64,000 nt of DNA, from the NCBI RefSeq assembly GCF_001426265.1, contig NZ_LMDG01000007.1, forward strand, positions 46,558 through 110,557. The letters run 5' to 3'. Origin of the DNA: Rhizobium sp. Root1220. Its GTDB lineage: Bacteria > Pseudomonadota > Alphaproteobacteria > Rhizobiales > Rhizobiaceae. Shown in pieces: positions 51,899-62,568 of this stretch. The first letter of the stretch is position 1. Each line of letters begins with the position of its first letter. Below the pieces are notes generated by a model, which worked only from the letters and a program-made list of their open reading frames with translations, was not told the origin of the DNA and made no database searches. The translations under genes were made by a program, and so were the position numbers.

Positions 51899-52885
51899 AT
51901 GAAACAGCACTCTTTCGGCCACCTGCCCCACACCGTTACCAATATCGGCTTCGGTGCATGGCAGATCGGCGGCTCCTGGGGCGACGTCAGCGAGTCGGAC
52001 GGTCGCCAAGCGCTCAATGCCGCGCTGGATGCCGGCATGACCTTCATCGACACGGCGGATGTCTACGGTGACGGCCGCTCGGAAAAAATCATCGCCGACG
52101 TGCTTGCCAGCAGGGACGGTTTGCGTCCGATGGTCGCGACAAAGGTTGGCCGACGTCTAAACCCGCATGTCGCCGATGGCTATACAAAGGCCAACCTGGA
52201 AGGCTTCATTGATCGCAGCCTCAAGAATCTCCGCGTCGACAGCCTCGATCTCGTGCAGCTTCACTGCCCGCCGACGGAGGTTCTCTATCGCCCGGAGGTT
52301 TTCGAGGGCCTGAACGAGCTCCAGAAAGCCGGCAAGATCATGGGCTATGGCGTCAGTGTCGAAAAGGTCGAGGAGGCGCTGAAGGCCATCGAATTTCCCG
52401 GCGTTGTGAGCATTCAGATCATCTACAACATCTTCCGGCAGCGGCCTGATCATCTATTCTTCCAGGAGGCGCGCCGGAAAAACGTCGCCGTTATCGCCCG
52501 CGTACCGCTGGCAAGCGGGCTTCTCTCGGGCAAAATCTCCCGGGAGACGAAATTCGCCAAAGATGACCATCGCAACTTCAACCGCCACGGGGAGGCATTC
52601 GATGTCGGCGAAACCTTTGCCGGCGTTCCGCTCGAGGTGGGGCTGCAGGCGGTCGAGGAAATACGCAAGCTGGTTCCCGCCGACGCATCCATGGCTGCCT
52701 TCGCGCTTCGCTGGATCCTGATGAGCGACGCCGTCACGGTTGTCATCCCCGGCGCACGCAATGCCGAGCAGGCAAAAGCAAACGCAGCCGCGGCAAGCCT
52801 GGCACCGATTTCAAATGAAGTGATGGCGGCCACACGGGAAATCTACGAGCGCCTGATTGCGCCGCATGTTCACCAGCGTTGGTAG
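51899..52885 (+). CDS. aldo/keto reductase
   Basis: A 328-residue NADPH-dependent oxidoreductase of the AKR TIM-barrel family. Catalytic residues are Asp and Tyr in [14 protein letters not shown], Lys in VATKVGRRL and His in [11 protein letters not shown]. The nucleotide-binding end is [19 protein letters not shown]. The start at 51899 has GGAGGA six bases upstream; the longer frame starts with a TTG and is rejected. Substrate unknown. Confidence 0.92.
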   Translation: MKQHSFGHLPHTVTNIGFGAWQIGGSWGDVSESDGRQALNAALDAGMTFIDTADVYGDGRSEKIIADVLASRDGLRPMVATKVGRRLNPHVADGYTKANLEGFIDRSLKNLRVDSLDLVQLHCPPTEVLYRPEVFEGLNELQKAGKIMGYGVSVEKVEEALKAIEFPGVVSIQIIYNIFRQRPDHLFFQEARRKNVAVIARVPLASGLLSGKISRETKFAKDDHRNFNRHGEAFDVGETFAGVPLEVGLQAVEEIRKLVPADASMAAFALRWILMSDAVTVVIPGARNAEQAKANAAAASLAPISNEVMAATREIYERLIAPHVHQRW

Positions 52886-52905
52886 CGGCCACTCGAAGGA
52901 AGGTT

Positions 52906-52938
52906 GCGGCCGGGTCTATGCCCGGCCACTACCGTTTT
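52906..52938. terminator. bidirectional terminator candidate
   Basis: A perfect 7-base stem GGCCGGG/CCCGGCC (52908-52914 with 52921-52927), loop TCTATG, with a short T run (CGTTTTC) nearby on the plus side. It lies between the convergent aldo/keto reductase and phytase-like genes. Confidence 0.5.
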
Positions 52939-52951
52939 CATACTGCGGAAC

Positions 52952-55150
52952 TTAGTTGGTGCCGACGAGATTGACCGGGAAGAACAGCGTCTCGCCGGAC
53001 GAATCATCGACCCCGTCGTTGTCGGTGACCGCGAAGGCTTTGCCGGACGCATCGAAGGCGAACCCTTCGAGCTTGTCGAGCACGTAGCCGTTGGTCGCCG
53101 TCCTGAGCTCGTCCAGGAAATCGTGCGCTTCGACCTTATTCACGACCGGCAGTTCGCCACCAAGCTTGCCGGGATTCAGATCGGCAATTGCCACCTTGTA
53201 GAGCTTCTTGAGCTTTGCCGCATCGCCGACAAGATTGTCGCGCTCGATGAGGTAGACGCTGTCGCCGTGGGCGGAGATTTCGGAGAGGCCAACCCAGCCC
53301 GCTTCGGATCTATCGAGCGGGTAGCGCACCGCACCCCATTCCTTGCTCTTTGGCTTGTAGGAGACGAGCTTGACGAAGCCCTTTTCGTCATCCTTCCATT
53401 CCCGCTGCACCGCCATCCAGAGGGTGGCGTCATCGCCGGAGCCGACGATCGTCACTCCCTCGAGACCATAGCGGATCTCGTTGTCGGTCAATTCCTTCGG
53501 CAGCGCGATCTCTTCCTTGATCTCGCCCTTCGGATTAACGTGGTAGAGAGCGTGCGGCACCAGCTTCTCGCTATTGCCTTCGGAAGCAAGCCAGAACCAG
53601 CCTTTCTCGTCGACGGCGACACCTTCAATGTCCAGTTTCTGCGCTGGCTGGCCATCGCGCTTTACGGTCAGGGTTTCAGTGATCAGCGCCGGCTTCTTGG
53701 TGGCATCGATCGTGTAGATCGTCGGCTGCATGCCGAGAACACTGTCGCTGACGGCGAACAACTGACCAGGCTTCCCCGGAGAAGCGGCAAGACCCGAGAG
53801 AGCTGCAAAACCGACCGGGTTGCCATCCCTCTCGGCTGCGACGATCTGCGGATATGCCTTTTCGCCTTCTGCAAACTCATAGATCATCACGTGCGAGCGC
53901 GGGCCACCGTCTTCGCCGAGGTCAACTTCGTTTGCAGTGGCAAGGAGATTGCGACCGGGGATAGCCACGGCTCCTTCTGGCGAAACGCCCGAAGGGAGTA
54001 GTTGGGCGAGTTCCGGCTCCATTCCGGTGTCCTTGTAGACGCCGACGACAGAAGCGCGCTCGGCAAGCAGGAAGAAATACGGCTGGCCACCAAACGTCGC
54101 CGCCTCAAGCCCCTCCGGCTCGACACCCTTGGCTGACGAACGCTTGTCCGGATAGTGACCGATACCGGCGACCGCACGCTCGAAAGACGCACCGGATTCA
54201 TAAAGAACCTTACCGCTCTTGTCGAAGATCGTGAAGCCGCGCGATCCGCCCTGATAGTCGCCTTCGTTGGCGACGACCAGACGCTCGTCGTCGAGCCATT
54301 TCACCGCGTCCGGTTCGCGCGCAACGCCCTTGAGTTCGCCGGAGAACTTCAGCGCACCGTCGCGCTTTGTGTCGATCCCCGCCAGATCGGTGCTGCCTGC
54401 GGAAAAGTGCGTCTTCACCTTGGCGGTGATCGCATCGATGATGACGATCTCGTTGTTCTCCTGCAGCGTCAGCGCGATCTCGTTCTGACTATTGAAAGAG
54501 ACAAACTCAGGCTCGGGATCTTCCGGCGCGACACCGGCAAGGCCCGTCAGTGCAACGTGCTGGATCGAGCCGCAATCGACAGTGCCGTCCTTCAGGCGGA
54601 AGACGACGAGATCACCCGCCGGCATCTGCGGAATCTTGCCGTCGTTGATCTCTTCGTCGCGCTCGTTCTCGATGGCGATTGCGCCGAGTGTCTTGTCCTT
54701 GTTGAGGGCAATGGAATCTGGCTGGCCGCCGAGATCGCAGGTCGCTTCAACCTTCCTCGATGCGACATCGACGATTGCCAGGCGCCCAGATGGCTTGGCC
54801 TTGCTTTCCGAAGTGTTGACCGCGACCAGCGCCTTGCCAGCAGCGGACGCAACGGACGTCGGTTCGCCGTCCATCATCAACGCACCGCCGGCCTTCGGCG
54901 ACTTGGCGTCGGAGATATCGACGAAGCCAATCGCACCGAGAGGGCTGTCGCTATAAATCAGCGTCATTCCATCGTCGGTAGCCGCAATGATCTCGGCCGA
55001 GGTCGTTGAAAGCTTGTCCTTGTCAGCCGGCAGATTGGCTGCCACGGGAAAGGATGCGATGCGGTTGAAAACCTGCTCTGCCGCTGCCGGAAAGGCGACA
55101 GATGTGAGAAGCGCGGCAACAAGCGCTGCCCTGCGCGAAAACGTCGTCAT
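52952..55150 (-). CDS. secreted esterase-like phytase/phosphatase family protein
   Basis: A 732-residue protein with a signal peptide (MTTFSRRAALVAALLTSVAFPAAAEQ). The N-terminal half looks like a beta-propeller 'choice-of-anchor' domain (SRKVEATCDLGGQPDSIALNKDK, EPDAVKWLDDERLVVANEGD). The C-terminal part resembles the esterase-like domain of phytases (DIEGVAVDEKGWFWLASEGNS, YGLEGVTIVGSG, LDKLEGFAFDASGKAFAVTDNDG). It is likely periplasmic or secreted. A Pho box 50 bases upstream of the start supports a role in phosphate scavenging. The exact substrate is not known. Confidence 0.85.
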   Translation of the reverse strand: MTTFSRRAALVAALLTSVAFPAAAEQVFNRIASFPVAANLPADKDKLSTTSAEIIAATDDGMTLIYSDSPLGAIGFVDISDAKSPKAGGALMMDGEPTSVASAAGKALVAVNTSESKAKPSGRLAIVDVASRKVEATCDLGGQPDSIALNKDKTLGAIAIENERDEEINDGKIPQMPAGDLVVFRLKDGTVDCGSIQHVALTGLAGVAPEDPEPEFVSFNSQNEIALTLQENNEIVIIDAITAKVKTHFSAGSTDLAGIDTKRDGALKFSGELKGVAREPDAVKWLDDERLVVANEGDYQGGSRGFTIFDKSGKVLYESGASFERAVAGIGHYPDKRSSAKGVEPEGLEAATFGGQPYFFLLAERASVVGVYKDTGMEPELAQLLPSGVSPEGAVAIPGRNLLATANEVDLGEDGGPRSHVMIYEFAEGEKAYPQIVAAERDGNPVGFAALSGLAASPGKPGQLFAVSDSVLGMQPTIYTIDATKKPALITETLTVKRDGQPAQKLDIEGVAVDEKGWFWLASEGNSEKLVPHALYHVNPKGEIKEEIALPKELTDNEIRYGLEGVTIVGSGDDATLWMAVQREWKDDEKGFVKLVSYKPKSKEWGAVRYPLDRSEAGWVGLSEISAHGDSVYLIERDNLVGDAAKLKKLYKVAIADLNPGKLGGELPVVNKVEAHDFLDELRTATNGYVLDKLEGFAFDASGKAFAVTDNDGVDDSSGETLFFPVNLVGTN

Positions 55151-55200
55151 GAAATCCCCCTGCGTCGAAAATTCGAACTCTCGGGTTTTCCGCGACGGTC

Positions 55201-55218
55201 ATGACAGAGGCATGACAA
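55201..55218 (-). promoter_or_regulatory. PhoB box upstream of phytase-like gene
   Basis: On the minus strand TTGTCAT and CTGTCAT are separated by four bases, matching the PhoB operator of two CTGTCAT repeats with an N4 spacer (13 of 14 positions). It lies 50 bases before the start of the secreted phytase/phosphatase-like gene. Confidence 0.75.
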
Positions 55219-55279
55219 AGAGATAACTTTTGAGCGAGCGACGGGCACAGCGGCAGCTCGATTCAATAGGGCGAGACGC

Positions 55280-55314
55280 AAAAAGGGTCCGGCTTTCGCC
55301 GAACCCTTCAAAAA
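55280..55314 (-). terminator. terminator of hup
   Basis: AGGGTTCGGC and GCCGGACCCT pair around a GAAA loop, and the minus strand continues with TTTTT. It begins about 45 bases after the hup stop. Confidence 0.8.
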
Positions 55315-55355
55315 CCTGGAGCACCGGCCTCGTCGCCCGGTTCCCAAGAAAACTA

Positions 55356-55631
55356 TCAGCCGTTGACGGCTTCCTTCAGGCCCTTGCCGGGCGTGAACTT
55401 CGGCACATTGCGAGCCGGAATATCGACTTCAGCGCCGGTGGATGGGTTGCGGCCCTTCGTGGCAGCGCGATGGGAAACGGTGAAGCTACCGAAACCAGCG
55501 AGGCGAACATCGCCCTTGCCCTTGAGCTCAGCCTGGACAACGTCAAAAACAGCGTCGACTGCGGAAGCAGCATCGGTCTTCGAGAGTCCTGCCTTTTCGG
55601 CAACTGCGGACACGAGTTCATTCTTGTTCAT
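55356..55631 (-). CDS. hup: DNA-binding protein HU
   Basis: A 91-residue nucleoid protein starting MNKNELVSAVAEKAGLSKTDA. The DNA-bending arm GRNPSTGAEVDIPARNVPKF and the GFGSFTVSHR core are typical HU. It is a single-gene unit between its own terminator and the lon terminator. Confidence 0.96.
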   Translation of the reverse strand: MNKNELVSAVAEKAGLSKTDAASAVDAVFDVVQAELKGKGDVRLAGFGSFTVSHRAATKGRNPSTGAEVDIPARNVPKFTPGKGLKEAVNG

Positions 55632-55765
55632 GTTTCCACCCCTTTCAAAATGGTTCGAAACGACTCAAATCTATAAGCTAGGCGCAGAATGGAACGCATC
55701 AGGCCCGCCGCACCCCAAAGACCCTGCAAATCAAGGAAATGCAAGCGTCCACGTAGGGTTTTCAC

Positions 55766-55798
55766 AAAAAAAGGCTGGCGTTTTCGCCAGCCTTTTCA
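55766..55798 (-). terminator. terminator of lon
   Basis: AAAAGGCTGGCG pairs with CGCCAGCCTTTT around a short loop, and the minus strand ends in seven T residues. It lies 40 bases after the lon stop. Confidence 0.9.
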
Positions 55799-55838
55799 GG
55801 GTTTTTAAGCAATTTGGCACGAATGTGGCAAACATAAC

Positions 55839-58256
55839 TCAGTGAGCTATGGTTGCACCCGTTTCATCGAGCCCTTCGACCGTTGCGATAACCGGTGTTT
55901 CCACCGTGCCATCCCACTCGATCGGCTCCGGTCTGCGGACCAGAGCATGCTTGATCACCTCGCCCATGCGCGATACCGGGATGATCTCCATGTTGTTCTT
56001 CACGTTGTCCGGAATCTCCGCCAGATCCTTGGCGTTTTCTTCCGGGATCAGCACCTTCTTGATGCCGCCGCGAAGCGCTGCAAGCAGCTTTTCCTTCAGG
56101 CCGCCGATCGGAAGAATACGGCCACGCAGGGTGATTTCACCCGTCATCGCCACGTCCTTGTTGACCGGGATACCGGTCATGATCGACACGATCGCGGTTG
56201 CCATGGCGACACCGGCCGACGGACCATCCTTCGGCGTTGCACCTTCCGGCACGTGCACGTGGATGTCGCTCTTGTCGAAGAGCGGTGGCTGGATGCCGAA
56301 ATCGACGGCGCGCGAGCGGACATAGGATGCCGCCGCGGAAATCGATTCCTTCATGACTTCCTTCAGGTTGCCGGTAACGGTCATCCGACCCTTGCCCGGC
56401 ATCATCACGCCTTCGATCGTCAGCAGTTCGCCGCCGACTTCCGTCCAAGCCAGACCGGTGACAACGCCGACCTGATCCTCACGCTCGGCTTCGCCATGGC
56501 GGAAGCGCGGAACGCCCAGGTAGTCGTCGATATTCGCCGCCGTGACATGCACCGACTTCGTCTTGCCCTTGATGATCTCGGTAACCGCTTTACGGGCGAG
56601 CTTCATCAATTCGCGCTCGAAATTACGAACACCGGCTTCACGGGTGTACTGCTGGCTGATCGCCATCAGGGCATCGTCGCTGACCGAGAACTCGCTCGGC
56701 TGCAGTGCGTGTTCCTTGATGGCCTTCGGCAGCAGGTGCCGCTTGGCGATCTCGCGCTTTTCGTCTTCGGTGTAGCCGGCGATACGGATGACTTCCATGC
56801 GGTCCATCAACGGCGCAGGGATGTTCAGCGTGTTCGCCGTCGTGATGAACATCACGTCCGACAGGTCGTATTCGACTTCCAGGTAGTGATCCATAAAGGT
56901 CGAGTTCTGCGCCGGATCCAGGACCTCGAGTAGAGCTGACGACGGATCGCCACGGAAATCCTGACCCATCTTGTCGATTTCATCGAGCAGGAAGAGCGGG
57001 TTGGACTTCTTCGCCTTCTTCATCGACTGGATGACCTTGCCGGGCATCGAACCGATGTAGGTACGGCGGTGACCGCGGATTTCGGCTTCGTCGCGAACGC
57101 CGCCAAGCGCCATGCGGACATACTCACGGCCGGTCGCCTTGGCGATCGACTGGGCGAGCGAGGTCTTGCCGACACCCGGAGGTCCGACGAGGCACAGGAT
57201 CGGACCCTTGATCTTGGTCGCGCGTGCCTGAACCGCCAGATACTCAACAATGCGTTCCTTGACCTTGTCGAGACCGAAGTGATCGGCTTCGAGGATTGTC
57301 TCGGCGTTGTGAAGATCGGTCTTGATCTTCGACTTCTTCGACCACGGGATGCCGAGCAGCCAATCGAGATAGTTGCGGACAACCGTCGCTTCAGCCGACA
57401 TCGGGCTCATCTGCCGGAGCTTCTTCAGCTCGGCATCGGCCTTTTCCTTGGCTTCCTTCGACAGCTTGGTCTTTGCAATGCGCTCTTCCAGCTCGGCCAT
57501 CTCGTCGCGGCCTTCCTCGCCGTCGCCAAGCTCCTTCTGGATCGCCTTCATCTGCTCATTCAGGTAGTACTCGCGCTGGGTCTTCTCCATCTGGCGCTTG
57601 ACGCGCGAGCGGATGCGCTTCTCGACCTGAAGGACCGAGATCTCACCTTCCATGAAGCCGAGCGCCTTTTCGAGGCGAGCCTTGACGCTGGTGGTTTCCA
57701 ACATCTCCTGCTTCTCGGTGATCTTGATCGACAGATGTGAAGCAACCGTATCGGCAAGCTTCGAGTAGTCGTCGATCTGGCTTGCAGCGCCGACGACTTC
57801 TGGCGAGATCTTCTTGTTGAGCTTCACGTAGCTCTCGAATTCAGACACGACCGAGCGGCTCAACGCTTCCAGTTCGACCGGATCGTCATTTGGCTCTTCG
57901 AGCACGTGACCGAGCGCCTCGTAGAAATCCTCGCGGTCCGTGTAAGCGTCGATTTCGGCGCGTGCGCGGCCTTCGACGAGGACCTTGACGGTGCCGTCCG
58001 GCAGCTTCAGCAACTGCAATACGTTGGCGACAGTGCCAACCTTGTGGATGGCAGACGGTTCCGGATCGTCATCGCTCGCGTTGATCTGTGTCACGAGCAT
58101 GATCTGCTTATCCGACCCCATGACCTCTTCAAGTGCACGGATCGACTTCTCGCGGCCGACGAACAACGGCACGATCATATGCGGGAAAACCACGATGTCG
58201 CGCAGGGGCAAAACCGGATATGCAAGGCTGCTCGCAACTGACGTTTTCTTCGTCAT
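55839..58256 (-). CDS. lon: ATP-dependent protease Lon
   Basis: An 805-residue cytoplasmic protease. The N-terminal LON domain begins [23 protein letters not shown]. The AAA+ module has [15 protein letters not shown] (Walker A, about residue 358) and FLLDEIDKM (Walker B). The protease domain has the catalytic serine in [12 protein letters not shown] and lysine in [11 protein letters not shown] heat-shock-type promoter is visible upstream. The ATP-dependent protease genes lon, clpX and clpP lie in series here. Confidence 0.97.
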   Translation of the reverse strand: MTKKTSVASSLAYPVLPLRDIVVFPHMIVPLFVGREKSIRALEEVMGSDKQIMLVTQINASDDDPEPSAIHKVGTVANVLQLLKLPDGTVKVLVEGRARAEIDAYTDREDFYEALGHVLEEPNDDPVELEALSRSVVSEFESYVKLNKKISPEVVGAASQIDDYSKLADTVASHLSIKITEKQEMLETTSVKARLEKALGFMEGEISVLQVEKRIRSRVKRQMEKTQREYYLNEQMKAIQKELGDGEEGRDEMAELEERIAKTKLSKEAKEKADAELKKLRQMSPMSAEATVVRNYLDWLLGIPWSKKSKIKTDLHNAETILEADHFGLDKVKERIVEYLAVQARATKIKGPILCLVGPPGVGKTSLAQSIAKATGREYVRMALGGVRDEAEIRGHRRTYIGSMPGKVIQSMKKAKKSNPLFLLDEIDKMGQDFRGDPSSALLEVLDPAQNSTFMDHYLEVEYDLSDVMFITTANTLNIPAPLMDRMEVIRIAGYTEDEKREIAKRHLLPKAIKEHALQPSEFSVSDDALMAISQQYTREAGVRNFERELMKLARKAVTEIIKGKTKSVHVTAANIDDYLGVPRFRHGEAEREDQVGVVTGLAWTEVGGELLTIEGVMMPGKGRMTVTGNLKEVMKESISAAASYVRSRAVDFGIQPPLFDKSDIHVHVPEGATPKDGPSAGVAMATAIVSIMTGIPVNKDVAMTGEITLRGRILPIGGLKEKLLAALRGGIKKVLIPEENAKDLAEIPDNVKNNMEIIPVSRMGEVIKHALVRRPEPIEWDGTVETPVIATVEGLDETGATIAH

Positions 58257-58336
58257 TTTATTTCCTTTCCATCGTCCCGTTGCCGGGCTCTTCTGGCGCG
58301 GCCGCTGGGACCGGCCGCACTCTCACTTGACACAAC

Positions 58337-58365
58337 AAGTGGAGGTTCTGATTACGCTTTTCAAG
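58337..58365 (-). promoter_or_regulatory. heat-shock-type promoter of lon
   Basis: On the minus strand CTTGAA (58365-58360) and CCACTT (58342-58337) are separated by 17 bases. This fits the RpoH-type consensus of rhizobia (CTTGAA, CCANAT). The transcript would have about 75 bases of leader before the lon ATG. The remainder of the lon-clpX gap up to 58611 shows nothing recognisable. Confidence 0.45.
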
Positions 58366-58611
58366 CTGTTCCATGCCCCGCGTTCCCCTGGGCATGACAG
58401 CTATGCTACAACGGAACACCTATTGCTAGGGGCACGAGACTGCACCAGTGCTTAACACTTCCGAACCGGCGAAATACAAGGCCGAAACACACCAACGGAA
58501 TCATTCCATAATTGCCAAGGGCGCGGTAATTCGCAACGGCAACAGAGACCGTTTCCGGCCTCATAAGCAAGATTTACAAGATTTATCAGCGCCGCGCATG
58601 GTTTTTCAAAT

Positions 58612-58645
58612 AGAAAGGGGCTCGCCGACGGCAAGCCCCTTAAAA
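58612..58645 (-). terminator. terminator of clpX
   Basis: AAGGGGCTTGCCG pairs with CGGCGAGCCCCTT (one G-T), followed on the minus strand by TCTATTTG. It begins about 35 bases after the clpX stop. Confidence 0.75.
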
Positions 58646-58679
58646 TCACGGTTCGTATCAAAACGATACCACTAGGCCG

Positions 58680-59957
58680 TCAGGCAGAAGCGTTCGCCTT
58701 TTCGTCCTGACGGTCCGCGTAGATGTAGAGCGGACGGGCAGAACCGCGGGCGACCTCTTCGGAAATAACGACCTCACGGACACCTTCCAGCGCCGGAAGC
58801 TCGAACATCGTGTCGAGCAGGATCTTTTCCATGATCGAGCGCAGGCCTCGGGCACCGGTCTTGCGGGTGATCGCCTTGCGGGCGATCTCGCGCAGGGCGT
58901 CTTCGTGGAAGGTCAATTCGACGTCTTCCATCTCGAACAGGCGTTGATACTGCTTGATGAGGGCGTTCTTCGGCTCCGAGAGGATCTGGATGAGCGCATC
59001 CTCGTCGAGGTCCTCCAGCGTCGCCAGGACCGGCAGACGGCCGATGAATTCCGGAATGAGGCCGAACTTCACCAGGTCTTCAGGTTCCAGTTCGCGCAGC
59101 ACCTCGCCAACGCGGCGCTCGTCCTGGGCTCGGACCGTCGCACCGAAGCCAATCGACGTCTTCTCGCCACGGGCTGAGATGATCTTGTCGAGGCCAGCGA
59201 ATGCGCCGCCGCAGATGAACAGGATGTTTGTGGTGTCGACCTGAAGGAATTCCTGCTGCGGATGCTTGCGGCCACCCTGAGGAGGAACGGAAGCGACGGT
59301 GCCCTCCATGATCTTCAGAAGCGCCTGCTGCACGCCCTCGCCCGACACGTCGCGCGTGATCGACGGATTGTCGGACTTGCGCGAAATCTTGTCGACTTCG
59401 TCGATATAGACGATGCCGCGCTGGGCGCGCTCGACGTTATAATCCGCGGACTGCAGAAGCTTCAGGATGATGTTTTCGACGTCCTCACCGACGTAGCCGG
59501 CTTCCGTTAGCGTCGTTGCGTCAGCCATCGTGAAGGGCACGTCGATGATGCGAGCGAGCGTCTGGGCAAGATAGGTCTTGCCGCAACCAGTCGGACCGAC
59601 CAGCATGATGTTCGATTTCGCCAGCTCGACTTCGCCGTTCTTGGAGGCGTGGGCAAGCCGCTTGTAATGGTTGTGGACGGCGACCGACAAGATCTTCTTC
59701 GCCTGCCGCTGGCCGATAACGTATTCGTCGAGAACCTTGATGATGTCCTGAGGCGTCGGAACGCCGTCGCGGGACTTGACCATCGAGGATTTGTTTTCCT
59801 CGCGGATGATGTCCATGCACAACTCAACGCATTCATCGCAGATGAAAACGGTCGGCCCGGCAATAAGCTTCCGGACTTCGTGCTGGCTCTTTCCGCAGAA
59901 CGAACAATAGAGGGTGTTTTTGGAGTCGCCGCCGTTGCTGCCGCTGACCTTGCTCAT
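58680..59957 (-). CDS. clpX: ATP-dependent Clp protease ATP-binding subunit ClpX
   Basis: A 425-residue unfoldase. The N-terminal zinc-binding domain is [30 protein letters not shown] (C4). The AAA+ domain has [15 protein letters not shown] (Walker A, about residue 119), [10 protein letters not shown] (Walker B), and [13 protein letters not shown]. The IGF loop for ClpP docking reads KTSIGFGA. It is downstream of clpP on the same strand with a 290-base gap. In alphaproteobacteria ClpXP degrades CtrA, among other proteins. Confidence 0.97.
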   Translation of the reverse strand: MSKVSGSNGGDSKNTLYCSFCGKSQHEVRKLIAGPTVFICDECVELCMDIIREENKSSMVKSRDGVPTPQDIIKVLDEYVIGQRQAKKILSVAVHNHYKRLAHASKNGEVELAKSNIMLVGPTGCGKTYLAQTLARIIDVPFTMADATTLTEAGYVGEDVENIILKLLQSADYNVERAQRGIVYIDEVDKISRKSDNPSITRDVSGEGVQQALLKIMEGTVASVPPQGGRKHPQQEFLQVDTTNILFICGGAFAGLDKIISARGEKTSIGFGATVRAQDERRVGEVLRELEPEDLVKFGLIPEFIGRLPVLATLEDLDEDALIQILSEPKNALIKQYQRLFEMEDVELTFHEDALREIARKAITRKTGARGLRSIMEKILLDTMFELPALEGVREVVISEEVARGSARPLYIYADRQDEKANASA

Positions 59958-60118
59958 ATCACTTTCCTTCCAGCACGCCGCATTTCAAGGTGAAATAACG
60001 GTCCACTCATTGGCCTGCTCCACTTTGGAGCTCCAGCCGGCCAAGGCCGTTCAGGGGGCAAAAACCGGTGCAGACAATGTGTCCTAGCGCCGGCGGCAAC
60101 GAATTCCCCTTCGAAGCC

Positions 60119-60148
60119 ATGCTATGTCACAAAAATCCAACATAGCAT
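60119..60148. repeat. perfect inverted repeat between clpP and clpX
   Basis: ATGCTATGT (60119-60127) and ACATAGCAT (60140-60148) form a perfect 9-base inverted repeat with a 12-base loop. It lies between the clpP stop and the clpX start, in a 290-base gap that has no gene. It may be a regulator binding site or a hairpin in the clpP-clpX transcript. Confidence 0.5.
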
Positions 60149-60247
60149 TAATACTCGAGATTGCTTCACCCGCCACCGGGTTTATGCCCTTGTTCGATCA
60201 CAAATGAGATAGAACTGTGGCGGATAAAACACCATGAATGCATCTCG

Positions 60248-60877
60248 TCAGGCCGCAGCACCTTCCATTTCGGCACGAGATGTGAGGACCTTGTCGATCA
60301 CACCCCAGTCGCGCGCCTCTACCGCATCCATGAAATGGTCACGATCGAGCGTCTTTTCAACTTCGTCATAGGTGCGGCCGGTATGCTTCACGTAGACCTC
60401 GTTCAGACGGCGCTTCATCTTCAGGATGTCGCGTGCATGACGTTCGATGTCCGACGCCTGCCCCTGGAAACCGCCCGAAGGCTGGTGCACCATGATGCGG
60501 GAGTTCGGCGTTGCAAAGCGCATATCCTTGTCGCCGGCCGCCAGAAGCAACGAGCCCATGGAGGCGGCCTGACCAATGCACAACGTCGAGACCGCCGGCT
60601 TGATGAATTGCATCGTGTCGTAGATCGCCATGCCGGCGGTGACGACACCACCCGGCGAATTGATGTAGAGCGCGATTTCCTTCTTCGGGTTTTCTGCCTC
60701 GAGGAAAAGAAGCTGGGCGCAAACGAGCGTCGCCATGTGGTCCTCGACCGGACCTGTCAGGAAGATGATGCGTTCCTTGAGCAGGCGCGAATAGATGTCG
60801 TAGGAGCGTTCACCGCGATTGGTCTGTTCCACAACCATCGGCACGAGGGCCATAGCGGTATCGACTGGGTTTCTCAT
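60248..60877 (-). CDS. clpP: ATP-dependent Clp protease proteolytic subunit ClpP
   Basis: A 209-residue serine protease. The catalytic serine is in [16 protein letters not shown] (about residue 104), histidine in [22 protein letters not shown] and the aspartate in the region [12 protein letters not shown]. The protein is of normal length. Translation begins at 60877 and a promoter is visible upstream. Confidence 0.97.
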   Translation of the reverse strand: MRNPVDTAMALVPMVVEQTNRGERSYDIYSRLLKERIIFLTGPVEDHMATLVCAQLLFLEAENPKKEIALYINSPGGVVTAGMAIYDTMQFIKPAVSTLCIGQAASMGSLLLAAGDKDMRFATPNSRIMVHQPSGGFQGQASDIERHARDILKMKRRLNEVYVKHTGRTYDEVEKTLDRDHFMDAVEARDWGVIDKVLTSRAEMEGAAA

Positions 60878-60939
60878 GTGCGTCCTTTGTCAACGTCTTG
60901 CCGGCCCGACGCCGGGAATCAAAGAAAATGCTTATCCCT

Positions 60940-60969
60940 ACATAGAGCTTCACTGCCCTGTTCTTCAAG
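60940..60969 (-). promoter_or_regulatory. promoter of clpP
   Basis: On the minus strand CTTGAA (60969-60964) and CTATGT (60945-60940) are separated by 18 bases, a good match to the rhizobial housekeeping or heat-shock promoter type. The leader before clpP is about 55 bases. Confidence 0.5.
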
Positions 60970-61262
60970 ACGCGCCGACGGATAACGTCAAGAGAGCCGG
61001 TCGCCGAATCTGAATAACCTGCGGCCGCCTTAGTCTTCTTTCCCGAAAAGGCCTGTTAACTGCGAGCTACCACCACAGCTGCCAACAGCATTTCTCGGCA
61101 GCAGGATGAAGAATTCCTAAATACGTTCGCGATCGCTCATATGCATTTACCCGATAGAAAGCCTATCGCAAAGTATGGAAACAAAAAGCCTCGGTGCGGG
61201 CAGCGGTTAATGAAGTCGCCAGCTTCTTCGGAAAGGATGCGCGCAATACGAGGGGTGTTGCA
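60970..61262. other. intergenic region between clpP and the diguanylate cyclase
   Basis: No gene or RNA is recognised. The divergent promoters of clpP and the cyclase gene must lie here. Confidence 0.4.
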
Positions 61263-62513
61263 GTGTTTAATGTTTCGACCGGACTGGCCATTTGGTGCTC
61301 AGAGGCCATGACGCTTGCGTTGGTGGCGTTGATGGCCTGGCGCCATAACGTCCGGAACAAGGCGTATCTCTATTGGAGCATCGGCTTTCTGCTCAGCGGC
61401 ATCGGCTTTGCCATGGTTGCCCTGCGCGGACATATACCCGGCATCCTGTCCATCGAAGCGGGAAACGCGATTGCTTTGACCGGTCAGACCGCTTGGGTGG
61501 TCGGCTACCTGGCGCTCGATCGCCGCAAGGCGGAGTGGTGGGCATTGCTTCCGCCGGCGGTATGGCTCGCAGGAATCTTCCTGCCGTGGGTAAATGACGA
61601 CTACGGCAATCGTGTCATTCTCTACAACCTCGCCTCGGCGACCGGCGCGACGGCCCTCGCCATGGCGGCCGGCAGCACGGGCCTTCGCCGCGAAGGATCA
61701 AGGACCAAGCTCTGTGCCGTCTTCGTCGTGCAAAGCTGCCTTTGCTTCGGCACGGCCGTGGCGATGGCGCTTTTTGTTCCCTCCGACGCGGAGGCGGCCA
61801 ACTTCGCGGGCGGTGCCGCGCTCGCAACCGGCTTTCTGTTAACGCTCGCCTGCGCGCTTACCTGCATGATGATCATGGAACGTTCCGAGAGACAGCTACG
61901 GCTGCTGAGCCTGACGGACTCGCTGACGGGTGTCCTGAACCGCCGCGGTCTTTTCGGCCAGTTCGAGGCCGTTCAGGCCAGGGCTTTCGATGCCAAGCGT
62001 CAGGTGGCAGTGCTGTTGTTCGATCTCGACTATTTCAAACGGGTCAACGATCGCTTCGGTCACCAGGCCGGCGACACCGTCCTGACCGTTTTTGCGCGAC
62101 TGGCCCACAAGTATATTCCGGATGGCGTCTTCGGTCGCATGGGTGGCGAGGAGTTTGCGGCATTCGCGACGGTCGCCGATCAGACCGAGGCCGAGGCGCT
62201 GGCCGAATCGATCCGCGCGGAGCTTTGCCGCGTCCCGGTGAGCACCGGCGATGCAATCATCCCTGTCACGGTCAGCATCGGTGTCGCGCTCGCCTCCGCA
62301 ATACAAGGCGACAGGGACAAGCTCGTTTCTGCGGCCGACCGCGCGCTCTATGCCGCCAAGGGAGCAGGCCGCAATTGCACCGTCATTTTTGGCGAAGCCG
62401 AAACTGCGGCACCGGCGCGGGCCGAGCCCGATCACCGGAGCGGCGAGCTCGTCCCCACGCTGGATGACCAGATCCATGCGCTTCGTCGGGTTGGATCGCT
62501 CGCACGCGGCTGA
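61263..62513 (+). CDS. membrane diguanylate cyclase (GGDEF)
   Basis: A 416-residue protein. The N-terminal half has about six transmembrane segments (starting LAIWCSEAMTLALVALMAW). The C-terminal GGDEF domain begins LSLTDSLTGVLNRRGLF and has the active-site motif RMGGEEFAAF; the expected inhibitory RxxD site upstream of it is not present. It should make cyclic di-GMP at the inner membrane. The GTG at 61263 has a good ribosome site (GAGGGG) and is preferred; a longer frame starts at a GTG at 61194. Confidence 0.85.
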   Translation: MFNVSTGLAIWCSEAMTLALVALMAWRHNVRNKAYLYWSIGFLLSGIGFAMVALRGHIPGILSIEAGNAIALTGQTAWVVGYLALDRRKAEWWALLPPAVWLAGIFLPWVNDDYGNRVILYNLASATGATALAMAAGSTGLRREGSRTKLCAVFVVQSCLCFGTAVAMALFVPSDAEAANFAGGAALATGFLLTLACALTCMMIMERSERQLRLLSLTDSLTGVLNRRGLFGQFEAVQARAFDAKRQVAVLLFDLDYFKRVNDRFGHQAGDTVLTVFARLAHKYIPDGVFGRMGGEEFAAFATVADQTEAEALAESIRAELCRVPVSTGDAIIPVTVSIGVALASAIQGDRDKLVSAADRALYAAKGAGRNCTVIFGEAETAAPARAEPDHRSGELVPTLDDQIHALRRVGSLARG

Positions 62514-62568
62514 TCATCTTTCCGAAGCTGGCTTTTCGGGGCTCGGTAAATCCGCTAAGCCTGAAGGC

